A stretch of DNA of 64,000 bases from Ralstonia pickettii (lineage in GTDB: Bacteria > Pseudomonadota > Gammaproteobacteria > Burkholderiales > Burkholderiaceae), in the NCBI RefSeq assembly GCF_016466415.2, contig NZ_CP066771.1, positions 1,922,001 through 1,986,000 on the forward strand, read 5' to 3'. The notes beneath the pieces are model-generated. The model searched no databases and was not told the DNA's origin. It saw nothing but the letters and a program-made list of their open reading frames with translations. Each line of letters opens with the position of its first letter. Within the stretch, counting starts at the first letter, position 1. This document shows positions 49,561 to 59,077 of this stretch, piece by piece. Made by a program: the position numbers and the translations under genes.

Positions 49561-49587
49561 GGCATTCGACTTTTTCCGTCGAATGCC
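49561..49587. terminator. Hairpin between urtE and ureD
   Basis: Perfect 10-bp stem GGCATTCGAC / GTCGAATGCC with a TTTTTCC loop. No T-run follows on the minus strand, so it is better read as an intercistronic attenuator or processing site than as a full terminator. Confidence 0.5.
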
Positions 49588-49605
49588 GGGGCATTAGCCG
49601 GGGCA

Positions 49606-50298
49606 TCAGACGGCCACCAGATCACGCACGCCATCGGCTTCCATATTGGCGCCGTCGCCCTGGGCGATGACCTCGCCGCGGCTCATGACGACATAGCGGT
49701 CGGCAATGCTGCGCGCAAAGTCGTAGTACTGCTCGACCAGCAGGACCGACATGCCGAACTCATCGACAAGGCGCCGCAGCGTTCGGCCGATCTCCTGGAT
49801 GATCGACGGCTGGATGCCCTCGGTCGGCTCGTCCAGGATCAGCAGGCGCGGTTCACTCATCAGCGCGCGGCCGATGGCGAGTTGCTGCTGCTGGCCGCCG
49901 GACAGATCGCCACCGCGCCGGCCCTTCATCTCCTTGAGCACTGGAAACAGCTCGTAGATGGAATCGGGCACCTTGGACGGCGCGCGCTTGGCGGCCGCAC
50001 CAATCAGCAGGTTTTCTTCCACCGTCAGACGGGGGAAGATCTCGCGCCCCTGTGGCACATAGGCGAGCCCCTGAGAGACACGCTCGTACGCGGGCAGCTT
50101 CTGGATGGTGCGCCCTTCCCAATCGATCGCACCGCTGGCTGTGGGCACCACGCCCATCAGGCATTTGAGCAGCGTCGTCTTGCCCACCCCATTGCGGCCA
50201 AGCAGCGTGGTGAGCTTGCCCGTTGGGACGTCAAAGCTGACGTTGCGCAGGATGTGGCTGCCGCCGTAGAACTGGTTCAGTTGCTGGACCTGCAACAT
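49606..50298 (-). CDS. urtE: Urea ABC transporter ATP-binding protein UrtE
   Basis: 230 residues. Walker A GRNGVGKTTLLKCLMG, signature LSGGQQQQLAIGRAL, Walker B LLILDEPTEGIQ. Begins MLQVQQLNQFYGGSHIL as UrtE proteins do (LivF-like). One of two ATPases of the UrtABCDE importer. It starts one base after the urtD stop. Confidence 0.96.
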   Translation of the reverse strand: MLQVQQLNQFYGGSHILRNVSFDVPTGKLTTLLGRNGVGKTTLLKCLMGVVPTASGAIDWEGRTIQKLPAYERVSQGLAYVPQGREIFPRLTVEENLLIGAAAKRAPSKVPDSIYELFPVLKEMKGRRGGDLSGGQQQQLAIGRALMSEPRLLILDEPTEGIQPSIIQEIGRTLRRLVDEFGMSVLLVEQYYDFARSIADRYVVMSRGEVIAQGDGANMEADGVRDLVAV

Positions 50299-50299
50299 A

Positions 50300-51151
50300 T
50301 CAGCGCCCCAGATAGGATTCGATTACACGCTCATCGCGCTTGACGGCATCGAGCGTGCCTTCGGCGAGAACACTGCCTTCAGCCAGCACGGTCACGCGCC
50401 CTTCCGCCCCTGCCAGCGCGGCGACAAACTCCATGTCGTGCTCCACGACCATGATCGAGCACGTGCCACGCAGGCCGTTGAGCAACGTTGCGAGCTGCAT
50501 CGTCTCCTCATCCGTCATGCCGGCGACCGGTTCGTCGAGCAGCAGCAGTTGCGGTTGCTGCATCAGCAGCATGCCGATCTCCAGCCGCTGCTTTTGCCCG
50601 TGTGACAGCAGCCCGGCGGGCCGATAGGCCTCCGCTTCCAGGTGGATGCGGCCGAGCGTTTCTTCGATGCGCTGGCGGCCGTCGTTCAGCAGGCGCGCGC
50701 GCAGCGAGACCCACCAGCGCTTGTCGGCCTTCATCGCCAGTTCCAGGTTTTCCCACACGGTGTGCTGCTCGAACACGGTCGGCTTCTGGAACTTGCGGCC
50801 GATGCCGATCTGCGCGATGCGGGGCTCGGTCAGGCGCAGCAGGTCGATGGTCTGGCCAAGGAAGACGCGGCCGGTCACGTCGGCATTGCGCGGCCCCGTC
50901 TTGCCGGTAATCACGTCCATCATCGTGGTCTTGCCCGCGCCGTTGGGGCCGATGATGCAGCGCAGCTCGCCGTGGTCGATCGACAGCGTGAGCGCGTTCA
51001 GTGCGCGAAAGCCGCCGAAGCGCACCGTCACGTCTTCGAGATACAGGATGGCGCCGTGCGAGACGTCGATCGTGTCCGGCTCGACCAGATGGCCCATGCC
51101 GGTGGCGGTGCCGGTCTCCGCGCGGTCGGGGAGTTCGGTGAACGTGCTCAT
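50300..51151 (-). CDS. urtD: Urea ABC transporter ATP-binding protein UrtD
   Basis: 283 residues. A ~35-residue N-terminal extension precedes the LivG-like ATPase: Walker A IGPNGAGKTTMMDVITGK, signature LSHGQKQRLEIGM, Walker B LLLLDEPVAGMTDEE. The start overlaps the urtC stop by 4 bases (ATGA). Confidence 0.96.
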   Translation of the reverse strand: MSTFTELPDRAETGTATGMGHLVEPDTIDVSHGAILYLEDVTVRFGGFRALNALTLSIDHGELRCIIGPNGAGKTTMMDVITGKTGPRNADVTGRVFLGQTIDLLRLTEPRIAQIGIGRKFQKPTVFEQHTVWENLELAMKADKRWWVSLRARLLNDGRQRIEETLGRIHLEAEAYRPAGLLSHGQKQRLEIGMLLMQQPQLLLLDEPVAGMTDEETMQLATLLNGLRGTCSIMVVEHDMEFVAALAGAEGRVTVLAEGSVLAEGTLDAVKRDERVIESYLGR

Positions 51152-52317
51152 GCGTGATCTCCGGTGACGGTCGCGGCTTCATGCGCCTTGGCTTGCGCGG
51201 GCGCCCGCTTTTTCATGCGCAGCTTGCTCATCAGGCCCAGCACACCGTTCGGCAGATACAGCGTCACCAGTACGAAGATCGCCCCGAGCACGAACAGCCA
51301 GTATTCCGGCACCCATGCGGTCAGCAACGTCTTGGCCCCGTTGACGAGGAACGCACCGATGATCGGGCCGATCAACGTACCGCGTCCGCCCACGGCCACC
51401 CACACCGCCATCTCGATGGAGTTGCCCGGCGACATCTCGCCCGGGTTGATGATGCCGACCTGCGGCACGTAGAGCGCGCCTGCAATTCCGCACAGCACGG
51501 CGGAGAACGTCCAGACGAACAGCTTGTAGCCGAGCGGGTTGTAGCCGGAGAACATCACGCGCGCTTCGGCATCGCGAATGGCGGTGACCACGCGGCCGAA
51601 CTTGGACGTGACGATGGCGCGGCAGGCGATGAACGCCAGCACGAGCGCCACGAACGTCGCCACGAACAGCACGGTGCGCGTCGGCAATGCGGAGATCGGG
51701 AAGCCGAGGATGCGTTTGAAATCCGTAAAGCCGTTGTTGCCGCCAAAGCCCGTCTCGTTACGGAAGAACAGCAGCATGGCCGCATACGTCATCGCCTGCG
51801 TGATGATCGACAGGTAGACGCCTTTGACGCGTGAGCGGAAGGCAAAGAAACCGAACAGCCACGCCAGCACGCCAGGCACCAGAATCACCAGCAGCATGGC
51901 CCAGGCAAAGTGCTCGGTGCCGTGCCAGAACCAGGGCAGCTCCTTCCAGTCGAGGAATACCATGAAGTCCGGCAGGTCGCTCTTGTACACGCCTTCGCGA
52001 CCGATGGAGCGCATCAGGTACATGCCCATGCCGTAACCGCCCAGCGCGAAGAACAGCCCGTGGCCTAGGCTCAGGATGCCGCAATAGCCCCACACCAGAT
52101 CGAGCGCCAGCGCCGCCAGCGCATAGCACATGATCTTGCCGACGAGCGTGAGTGCATACGCCGAGAGATGCAGAGGGCTGCCCTCCGGCACAAGCAGCGC
52201 GCACACCGGCGCGCCAATGCACACGATGAGCGATACGAGCATCAGCGCAGACCACCCGCGCCGCGACAGCAGCGGCATGCGCGCCGGAATATCGAGAGAG
52301 AACTTGGTCGTCGTCAT
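51148..52317 (-). CDS. urtC: Urea ABC transporter permease UrtC
   Basis: 389 residues, LivM-like permease with about ten membrane helices. Landmarks are LALDLVWGYCGILSLGHGLFFALGGYGMGMYLM and the coupling segment AIRDAEARVMFSGYNPLGYKLFVW. The C-terminal end is Lys/Ala-rich. One base separates it from urtB. Confidence 0.95.
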   Translation of the reverse strand: MTTTKFSLDIPARMPLLSRRGWSALMLVSLIVCIGAPVCALLVPEGSPLHLSAYALTLVGKIMCYALAALALDLVWGYCGILSLGHGLFFALGGYGMGMYLMRSIGREGVYKSDLPDFMVFLDWKELPWFWHGTEHFAWAMLLVILVPGVLAWLFGFFAFRSRVKGVYLSIITQAMTYAAMLLFFRNETGFGGNNGFTDFKRILGFPISALPTRTVLFVATFVALVLAFIACRAIVTSKFGRVVTAIRDAEARVMFSGYNPLGYKLFVWTFSAVLCGIAGALYVPQVGIINPGEMSPGNSIEMAVWVAVGGRGTLIGPIIGAFLVNGAKTLLTAWVPEYWLFVLGAIFVLVTLYLPNGVLGLMSKLRMKKRAPAQAKAHEAATVTGDHA

Positions 52318-52318
52318 A

Positions 52319-53947
52319 TCAGGCCTCGGCGCTGCGGCCCTTGAGGGCGAACAGGCCCTGCGGACGCTTCTGGATGAACAGCACGATCAGCACCAGCACG
52401 ATGATCTTCGCCAGCACCGCGCCATAGAACGGCTCGATGAACTTGTTGATGAGCCCCAGGCCGAACGCGCCGATGATCGTGCCGGCCAACTGCCCCACCC
52501 CGCCCAGCACCACGGCCATGAACGAATCGATGATGTAGCTCTGGCCGAGATCCGGCCCGACGTTGCCGATCTGCGAGAGTGCGCAGCCGCCCAGGCCGGC
52601 AATACCGGCACCGAATGCAAACGCGTAGCTGTCGACCTTCCACGTGCGCACGCCAACGCAGGCAGCCATCGTGCGGTTCTGCGTGGTGGCGCGCACGAAC
52701 AGGCCCAGGCGCGTTCGGTTGAGCACCGCCCAGGCGATCGCCACCACGGCCAGTGCAAACAGCAGGATGACGAGCCGGTTGTACGGCAGCACGAGGCCCG
52801 GATACAGCGCAATGCCGCCGCTCATCCAGCTCGGGTTCGCCACCTCCACGTTCTGCGCACCGAAGATCGAACGCACGGCCTGCATCAGCAGCAGGCTGAT
52901 CCCGAACGTGGCGAGCAGCGTTTCCAACGGGCGGCCATACAGATGGCGCAGCACCAGCCGCTCCAGCGCAAAGCCGACGACGGCCGCCGCCAGGAACGCA
53001 GCAGGCAGCGCCGCAGGCAGATACCAGTCGAACGCGTTCGGAAAGTAGTTGCGGAAAATCGTCTGCACCACGTAGGTGGCGTACGCACCGATCATCAGGA
53101 ATTCACCGTGCGCCATGTTGATGACGCCGATGAGCCCGTAGGTGATGGCCAGCCCAAGCGCCGCCAGCAGCAGCACCGAGCCGAGGCTCAGCCCCGCAAA
53201 CAGGTTGCCGACCAGCTCGGCCTTGCGTTGCTGCGCGGCGAGGCCGTCGAGCGCCTGTTGGGCCGCGGCGCGCAGTTCATCGTCGGCGCCGCTGTCCTTG
53301 GCAAGCAACGGGGCGATGCGCTGGCGCGTCTGCGGGTTGGTATCGCCCGCAAGCAGCTTGAGCGCTTCCAGCTTCTCGGCATGCGTACCGTCGTCGAGCG
53401 CGAGATTGGCCCAGAGCACATGCAGCTTGCTGCGCAACTCCGGATCGGTTTCATGCTTGCGCGCCGCGTCGACAATGGGGCGCGACGCCGTCTCGGGATG
53501 CGCAAGCAACGTATCGACGGCCTGCGCGCGCACGGCACGATCGGGCGATTGCAGCACGAAGCCGCTCGCCGCGCTGTCCACTTGCGCACGCAGGGCATTG
53601 TTCAGTGTGAGGGACTGCAGATCGTCGGCCTTGACGGTGACGGGCTGGCCAGTGATCGCGTCCAGGTACTTCTCGCCGTCCTGACGCACCATGCCGGCGG
53701 CGGGCGCGAAGAACAGCGCGTCATTCTGCAAGGCTTGCAGGATCGGCCCGGCTTGTTCGGCGGGCGCAGCGGTCAGCGCGTTGAGCGCCTTGACCTTGGC
53801 ATCGAAGTCGTCTTCGGCCAGCGGCTTGAGATCGGCCTGGGTCAGGGGTTGTCCGGCGGCCCACGCAGAGCCTTGGGGCGTCGCAGCCAGACAGAAAGCG
53901 CACAGCAGTGCGGCAAGAGAATGAAACCACCAGCGGGACAAGCGCAT
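52319..53947 (-). CDS. urtB: Urea ABC transporter permease UrtB with N-terminal extracytoplasmic domain
   Basis: 542 residues from the second ATG (53947). A signal peptide (about 1-31) and a ~210-residue alpha-helical, HEAT-like periplasmic domain precede the LivH-like permease core (GLSLGSVLLLAALGLAITYGLIGVINMAHGEFLMIGAY). This extended form is the usual UrtB and longer than amino-acid LivH (~300 residues). The coupling region VRATTQNRTMAACVGV is intact. Confidence 0.94.
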   Translation of the reverse strand: MRLSRWWFHSLAALLCAFCLAATPQGSAWAAGQPLTQADLKPLAEDDFDAKVKALNALTAAPAEQAGPILQALQNDALFFAPAAGMVRQDGEKYLDAITGQPVTVKADDLQSLTLNNALRAQVDSAASGFVLQSPDRAVRAQAVDTLLAHPETASRPIVDAARKHETDPELRSKLHVLWANLALDDGTHAEKLEALKLLAGDTNPQTRQRIAPLLAKDSGADDELRAAAQQALDGLAAQQRKAELVGNLFAGLSLGSVLLLAALGLAITYGLIGVINMAHGEFLMIGAYATYVVQTIFRNYFPNAFDWYLPAALPAAFLAAAVVGFALERLVLRHLYGRPLETLLATFGISLLLMQAVRSIFGAQNVEVANPSWMSGGIALYPGLVLPYNRLVILLFALAVVAIAWAVLNRTRLGLFVRATTQNRTMAACVGVRTWKVDSYAFAFGAGIAGLGGCALSQIGNVGPDLGQSYIIDSFMAVVLGGVGQLAGTIIGAFGLGLINKFIEPFYGAVLAKIIVLVLIVLFIQKRPQGLFALKGRSAEA

Positions 53948-54050
53948 CATGGCAATCCGATGCGTGGCGGCCGGTGTTGGGGCCGTCCGCCACGTCGTGC
54001 AGCGTCGTTCAAAGGACCGGCCGCGCTGTATGCGCCGCCGGTCCGCCTGA

Positions 54051-55307
54051 TTACTTCACTTCGTCAGGCTTGCCCTCGTTGCCCGAGATGTACGGGCTCC
54101 ACGGCTTGGCGCGGATCACCGTCGGCGTCTTCCACACGACGTTGAACTGGCCGTCGCCACGCACCTCGCCAATCATCACGGGCTTGCTCAGGTGATGGTT
54201 GTTGTTCATCACCAGCGTGAAGCCCGACGGCGCCTTGAACTGCTGGCCGTACATCGCCTTGCGGACCTTGTCCACGTCGGTCGAACCGGCTTTCTCGACA
54301 GCCTGCTTCCACATCATGATGCCGACGTAGGTGGCTTCCATCGGGTCGTTGGTGACGCGCTTGTCGCCGCCGGGCAGGTTGTTGGCCTTGACCCATGCAG
54401 CCCACTTCTTCTTGAAGTCGTCGTTGACCGGGTTCTTGACCGACATGAAGTAGTTCCATGCGGCCAGATGGCCCACCAGCGGCTTGGTGTCGATGCCGCG
54501 CAGTTCTTCTTCACCCACCGAGAAGGCCACCACCGGCACGTCCTTGGCCTTCAGGCCCGCGTTGCCGAGTTCCTTGTAGAACGGCACGTTCGAGTCGCCG
54601 TTGATGGTCGACACGACGGCCGTCTTGCCGCCCTGCGCGAACTTCTTGATGTTGGCAACGATGGTCTGATAGTCGGAGTGGCCGAACGGCGTATAGACCT
54701 CTTCGATGTCGCTGTCCTTCACGCCCTTGCTGTGCAGGAAGGCACGCAGGATCTTGTTGGTCGTGCGCGGGTAGACGTAATCGGTACCGAGCAGGAAGAA
54801 ACGCTTGGCGCCGCCGCCTTCCTTGCTCATCAGGTATTCCACGGCCGGAATGGCCTGCTGGTTGGGTGCCGCGCCGGTGTAGAAGACGTTCTTCGACATC
54901 TCTTCGCCTTCGTACTGCACCGGGTAGAACAGCAGGCCATTCAACTCTTCATAGACCGGCAGCACGGACTTGCGCGACACCGACGTCCAGCAGCCGAATG
55001 TCACGGCCACCTTATCCTGCGTCAGCAGCCCGCGCGCCTTCTCGGCAAACAGCGGCCAGTTCGATGCGGGGTCCACCACCACCGGTTCCAGCTTGCGGCC
55101 CAGCACGCCGCCACTCTTGTTGATCTCGTCGATCGTCATCAGCGCGACGTCTTTCAGCGACGTCTCGGAGATGGCCATCGTTCCCGACAGCGAATGCAGG
55201 ACGCCGACCTTGATCGGTTCTTTTGCCTGAGCAAACGCGAGGCTCGACACGGACAACAGCGTTGCGGCGGCGACGGCAGACAGCTTCAACAGCTCACGAC
55301 GTTTCAT
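54051..55307 (-). CDS. urtA: Urea ABC transporter substrate-binding protein UrtA
   Basis: 418 residues. The signal peptide has an RR-containing start (MKRRELLKLSAVAAATLLS, cleavage near residue 26). The mature protein has KVGVLHSLSGTMAISETSLKD and TFGCWTSVSRKSVLPVYEELNGLLFYPVQYEGEE, the urea-site block distinguishing UrtA from amino-acid LivJ and amide FmdD. It is first of urtABCDE, directly behind a sigma-54 promoter. Confidence 0.96.
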   Translation of the reverse strand: MKRRELLKLSAVAAATLLSVSSLAFAQAKEPIKVGVLHSLSGTMAISETSLKDVALMTIDEINKSGGVLGRKLEPVVVDPASNWPLFAEKARGLLTQDKVAVTFGCWTSVSRKSVLPVYEELNGLLFYPVQYEGEEMSKNVFYTGAAPNQQAIPAVEYLMSKEGGGAKRFFLLGTDYVYPRTTNKILRAFLHSKGVKDSDIEEVYTPFGHSDYQTIVANIKKFAQGGKTAVVSTINGDSNVPFYKELGNAGLKAKDVPVVAFSVGEEELRGIDTKPLVGHLAAWNYFMSVKNPVNDDFKKKWAAWVKANNLPGGDKRVTNDPMEATYVGIMMWKQAVEKAGSTDVDKVRKAMYGQQFKAPSGFTLVMNNNHHLSKPVMIGEVRGDGQFNVVWKTPTVIRAKPWSPYISGNEGKPDEVK

Positions 55308-55359
55308 TGCGGCTCCTTGGGTTTATTGGTGGCGAGAACGACTCCCGGGGCCTAAAATT

Positions 55360-55374
55360 GCAACTACCGTGCCA
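55360..55374 (-). promoter_or_regulatory. Sigma-54 (RpoN) promoter of the urt-ure block
   Basis: On the minus strand TGGCACGGTAGTTGC, matching the -24/-12 consensus TGGCACG-N4-TTGC exactly, with the invariant GG and GC correctly spaced. Initiation would fall near 55348, giving a ~40-base leader before the urtA ATG at 55307. Confidence 0.9.
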
Positions 55375-55402
55375 TCACATTTGGCTCATTCGAAGGGAAA
55401 TT

Positions 55403-55419
55403 CGCGCCAAAACGGTGCC
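55403..55419. promoter_or_regulatory. NtrC-like enhancer dyad upstream of urtA
   Basis: CGCGCC-AAAAC-GGTGCC resembles the NtrC consensus TGCACC-N5-GGTGCA with one changed base in each outer position and one in the left half. A weaker partner (GCGCCAACTCTGCGC) lies at 55426-55440. It is centred about 60 bases upstream of the predicted start site. Confidence 0.65.
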
Positions 55420-55571
55420 GGAACCGCGCCAACTCTGCGCATCTGTTCGTCGGAATGCGCCCGCTTGGGGCGCAGGAAGACAAGCACAAAACAAGCGGAA
55501 CGCAAGGGCAAACCGACGCAAAGAGAAAGGCCGGCATTGCGCCGGCCCGGTGAGCTTGCGAAAGACGAGAC

Positions 55572-56051
55572 TCAGGAATAGCGGCGCGAAATCGATTCGG
55601 CCACGCAGACGGGGCGGTCCTGCCCTTCACGTTCGATGGTCACGGCCCAGGTCATCTGCGCGCCCGTCAGCGTCGGTGCATTGGGCAGTGGTGGGAGCGC
55701 TTCCATTGCCACCAGCGTCACGCGGGCACGCACACGGCTGCCCACCGGCACGGGCGCCGTAAAGCGAACCTTGTTCAGGCCGTAGTTCACGCCCATTTTC
55801 ACGTCGGACATCTCGATCGCGTTGGCCATCAGCATGGGCAGCAGCGACAGCGTCAGGAAGCCGTGCGCCACCGGTGCGCCAAACGGCGACTCGCTCTTGG
55901 CGCGCTCCACGTCCACGTGAATCCACTGGTGATCGCCCGTGGCCTCGGCAAAGAGGTTCACCTGTTGCTGCGTGATCTCGGTCCAGTCACTCACGGCAAC
56001 TTCCTGGCCGATCAAACCTTTCAGCTCGTCGAGCGATTCGATGATGCGCAT
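55572..56051 (-). CDS. MaoC family (R)-specific enoyl-CoA hydratase-like protein
   Basis: 159 residues from ATG 56051, with AGGAG nine bases upstream. Single hotdog domain with the hydratase-2 motif variant FAEATGDHQWIHVDVERA (Asp and His) and APVAHGFLTLSLLPML. It closely resembles NodN/PhaJ-like dehydratases of Burkholderiales. It lies last in a minus-strand set of two MaoC genes and two acyl-CoA dehydrogenases. Confidence 0.88.
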   Translation of the reverse strand: MRIIESLDELKGLIGQEVAVSDWTEITQQQVNLFAEATGDHQWIHVDVERAKSESPFGAPVAHGFLTLSLLPMLMANAIEMSDVKMGVNYGLNKVRFTAPVPVGSRVRARVTLVAMEALPPLPNAPTLTGAQMTWAVTIEREGQDRPVCVAESISRRYS

Positions 56052-56088
56052 CTGCGTTGTCTCCTTGTTGTGATGCGATAACGTGTAA

Positions 56089-56574
56089 TCAAGCCTTCGG
56101 GCGGCGGCCAAACAAGCCCATGCCCGTGACCGTGCAGACAAGTTCGCCGCGCTGGTTGCGAGCCTCCCAGCGGTTGACGGCCACGCCGCGGTCCGGCTTT
56201 GACTGCGACGGACGCACTTCCATGCACGTGCTCGACACGGACAGCGTGTCCCCGGGATACACCGGCTTCATCCACCGGATTTCATCCACACCCGGGGAGC
56301 CCATGCTCGCCGCCTTGCCGAGGAAGCCGGTCACCATCAGCCGCATCATGATCGAGCACGTCATCCAGCCGCTCGAGATGATGCCGCCGTAGATGCTGTG
56401 CTTCGCGGCCTCTGCGTCGATGTGGAACGGTTGCGGATCGTACTGCAGTGCAAAGGTCAGGATCTCTTCTTCGGTGACCGTGTACGTGCCCATCTGCAGC
56501 GTGCGACCGACTTCAAAATCATCGAAGTAGAACTCGTACGATCGTGTTGCTTCTGCGCTTTCGTTCTCCGCCAT
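56089..56574 (-). CDS. MaoC family dehydratase-like hotdog protein
   Basis: 161 residues from ATG 56574, with GGAGGAG upstream. [30 protein letters not shown] replaces the hydratase-2 Asp-x-x-x-x-His motif with YDPQPFH, a common MaoC variant (seen in mesaconyl- and acyl-CoA hydratases). [25 protein letters not shown] follows. 37 bases separate it from the other MaoC gene; the two may form a heteromeric hydratase. Confidence 0.86.
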   Translation of the reverse strand: MAENESAEATRSYEFYFDDFEVGRTLQMGTYTVTEEEILTFALQYDPQPFHIDAEAAKHSIYGGIISSGWMTCSIMMRLMVTGFLGKAASMGSPGVDEIRWMKPVYPGDTLSVSSTCMEVRPSQSKPDRGVAVNRWEARNQRGELVCTVTGMGLFGRRPKA

Positions 56575-56593
56575 GTCGTCTCCTCCAAATGAC

Positions 56594-56619
56594 AACGCCC
56601 CGCACGAATGCGGGGCGTT
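56594..56619. terminator. Hairpin between acyl-CoA dehydrogenase and MaoC genes
   Basis: AACGCCCCGCA / TGCGGGGCGTT, an 11-bp perfect stem with CGAA loop, 12 bases after the dehydrogenase stop. Only GTTGTCATTT follows on the minus strand, so partial termination or mRNA 3'-end protection inside the operon is likely. Confidence 0.65.
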
Positions 56620-56630
56620 CAGGTTTGCTG

Positions 56631-57761
56631 TTACGCCGCCTGCTGGAATCCAGGCAGCGATGCGAAGCGTGCCAGGTGATGATCCACGTCACCCAGCGTC
56701 GTGTTGATCATCGTCAGCCGCTTGAACATGTGCGCGGCGGGCAGCTCGTTCGTCACGCCCATGCCGCCATGCAGTTGCACAGCTTCCTGGCCAACGTCAC
56801 GTGCTGCCTGGGCAACACGCGCCTTGGCCGCAGACACATAGCGGCGGCGTGCCTCGACGTCGCCATCTTCAAAGTGCGCAGCGGCCAGATACGTAATCGA
56901 GCGGGCTTGTTCGCCATGGATAAACATATCGACCATGCGATGCTGCAATGCCTGGAAGCGTGCGATGGGCACGCCAAACTGCTGGCGGGTCTTGGTGTAC
57001 TCAAGCGTTGCGGCGTTCAGCGCATCGATGAGGCCGATCGCTTCAGCGCACAACAGCACGCAGCCGAAATCGGCGACGGCGTCGATGGTCTCCCACGCTT
57101 CACCGGCCTTGCCCAGCAGCGTTGCCGGCGCGTTGTCGAAGCGGATGTCTGCAGCGTGCAGGTTGTCGATCGTGCGGTAATCCTTGACCGTCACACCAGC
57201 GGCATCGCGGTCGACCACGAAGAGCGACAGGCCCGACGTATCACGCGCCTCGCCACCGGTGCGCGCCGAGACGATGAGCTTGTCTGCCTGCGCGCCATGT
57301 ACCACAACGGCCTTCTCGCCGGTGAGCGTCCATCCGCTGCCCTGCTGCGCAGCGCGCGTGGTGACATTGAACAGTTCGTAGCGCGATTGGCGCTCACTGA
57401 AGGCGATAGCCAGCTTCAGAGCACCACCCGCGACCTCTTCCAACAGCGCGTCTTGGCCACCTGCGAGCTTCAACGCCTGGGCGCCCAGCACGGTCGCCTG
57501 ATACGGCTCGACGACCAGCCCTCGACCCAGTTCCTGCATGACCACCAGCAGGTCCATCGCACGGCCGTCGAAACCGCCTTGTGCTTCGGGCACGGGCAGC
57601 GCAGTCAGACCCAGTTCGGCCACCGCATCCCAATGGGCCTGGGACACCCCTTCAGGCGAGTACACCACCTTCTTGCGCGCCTCAAAACCGTAGTCCTTGT
57701 CGATGAAGCGGCGCACTGCATCGGCCAGTTGCTTCTGTTCGTCGGTGAACGAGAAATCCAT
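56631..57761 (-). CDS. Acyl-CoA dehydrogenase, PimD-like small subunit
   Basis: 376 residues. [42 protein letters not shown] and [24 protein letters not shown] are typical. The C-terminus ends with [22 protein letters not shown], lacking the usual YEGT catalytic-Glu segment, as in the small subunits of heteromeric dehydrogenases such as PimD. It is 35 bases after the larger dehydrogenase, supporting an obligate pair. Confidence 0.88.
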   Translation of the reverse strand: MDFSFTDEQKQLADAVRRFIDKDYGFEARKKVVYSPEGVSQAHWDAVAELGLTALPVPEAQGGFDGRAMDLLVVMQELGRGLVVEPYQATVLGAQALKLAGGQDALLEEVAGGALKLAIAFSERQSRYELFNVTTRAAQQGSGWTLTGEKAVVVHGAQADKLIVSARTGGEARDTSGLSLFVVDRDAAGVTVKDYRTIDNLHAADIRFDNAPATLLGKAGEAWETIDAVADFGCVLLCAEAIGLIDALNAATLEYTKTRQQFGVPIARFQALQHRMVDMFIHGEQARSITYLAAAHFEDGDVEARRRYVSAAKARVAQAARDVGQEAVQLHGGMGVTNELPAAHMFKRLTMINTTLGDVDHHLARFASLPGFQQAA

Positions 57762-57796
57762 GTTTGTCTCCGCTATGTGTTCTGTCGCCGTTTTGC

Positions 57797-58993
57797 TCAG
57801 ACGCCAAGGATCATCTGCGAGATGATGTTGCGCTGGATCTCGTTCGACCCGCCATAGATCGAGGTCTTGCGATAGTTGAAGTAGTACGGCGCGAGCGGGG
57901 CGGCATCGTTGTCGCCCGTCACGGCCTGCAACGTGTCGCCTTCCAGGTAGCTCGGGTCGAACGGCTGGGCGTACGGCCCCACGGCCTCGACCATCAGCTC
58001 GGTCAGCATCTGCTGGATCTGCGTGCCCTTGATCTTGAGCAGCGATGCCTCAGGCCCCGGACCCTTGCCGGCGTTCTCGCTCGACACCACGCGCAGCACA
58101 GTCATCTCGAGCGCCAGCAGTTCGATCTCCAGCGAGGCCACCTTGGCGCCGAATACCGGATCCTGCAGCAGCGGCTTGCCGTTCTTCTGGTGTTGCAGAG
58201 CGACGCGCTTGAGAAACGCCAGTTCGCGCTTCGAATTGCCCACACGCGCAATGCCCGTACGCTCGTGGCCGAGCAGATACTTGGCGTACGTCCAGCCGCG
58301 GTTCTCTTCACCGATCAGGTTTTGAACCGGCACCTTGACGTTGTCGAAGAAGACCTCGTTCACCTCGTGCTCTTCGTCCAGCATGATGATCGGGCGCACG
58401 GTGATGCCCGGCGTCTTCATGTCGATCAGCAGGAACGAGATCCCCTCTTGCTTCTTCGCGTCCGGATCCGTGCGGACCAGGCAGAAGATCATGTCGGCGT
58501 GTTGGCCCAGTGTCGTCCAGGTCTTCTGGCCGTTGACGATGTAGTGGTCGCCTTCGCGCACGGCGCGTGTCTTCACCGAGGCCAGATCGGAACCGGAACC
58601 CGGTTCGGAATAGCCCTGGCACCACCAATCGGTGCAATCGACGATGCGCGGCAGGAAATAGCGCTTTTGCGCTTCATTGCCGTACTTCATGATCACGGGC
58701 GCGACCATGCTGACGCCAAACGGCAGCACGCCAGGCGCGCCGACCTGCGCGCACTCTTCGTCCCAGATGTGTTTTTGGATGGGGGACCAACCGGTGCCGC
58801 CCCACTCGACCGGCCAGTGCGGCACCGACCAACCCTTGGCTGCGAGTGCCTTGTGCCAGCGAACGAAATCGTCGCGGTTCAGGCGCCGGTGGTTCAACAC
58901 CTTGTCTTGGATGTCCTTGGGCAGATTGGCTTCCAGCCAGCCGCGGACTTCCTGGCGGAACGCATCATCGGCCGCCGAGTAATTCAGATCCAT
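57797..58993 (-). CDS. Acyl-CoA dehydrogenase, PimC-like large subunit
   Basis: 398 residues. Clear FAD/substrate segments GYSEPGSGSDLASVKTRA and NGQKTWTTLGQHADMIF, and the end block TSIYGGSNEIQRNIISQMILG. The usual catalytic glutamate (YEG in SCAD/MCAD) is Gly here. Paired with the smaller dehydrogenase downstream, it resembles the pimeloyl-CoA dehydrogenase PimCD arrangement; true substrate is unknown (dicarboxylic, aromatic or sterol-derived acyl-CoA are all possible). Confidence 0.9.
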   Translation of the reverse strand: MDLNYSAADDAFRQEVRGWLEANLPKDIQDKVLNHRRLNRDDFVRWHKALAAKGWSVPHWPVEWGGTGWSPIQKHIWDEECAQVGAPGVLPFGVSMVAPVIMKYGNEAQKRYFLPRIVDCTDWWCQGYSEPGSGSDLASVKTRAVREGDHYIVNGQKTWTTLGQHADMIFCLVRTDPDAKKQEGISFLLIDMKTPGITVRPIIMLDEEHEVNEVFFDNVKVPVQNLIGEENRGWTYAKYLLGHERTGIARVGNSKRELAFLKRVALQHQKNGKPLLQDPVFGAKVASLEIELLALEMTVLRVVSSENAGKGPGPEASLLKIKGTQIQQMLTELMVEAVGPYAQPFDPSYLEGDTLQAVTGDNDAAPLAPYYFNYRKTSIYGGSNEIQRNIISQMILGV

Positions 58994-59077
58994 GCCTGTC
59001 TCCTGTGGTTGGCTCCCCGCCGTGGCAAATCGGCGGAGAACGTTCTGTCGGACCGGCGCGGACCTGAATCGGGGCAG

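Noticed and set aside
47671-50343. An 890-codon plus-strand frame across ureJ, ureA, ureD and urtE
   Set aside because: Spans several confirmed genes on the opposite strand; no recognisable domain.
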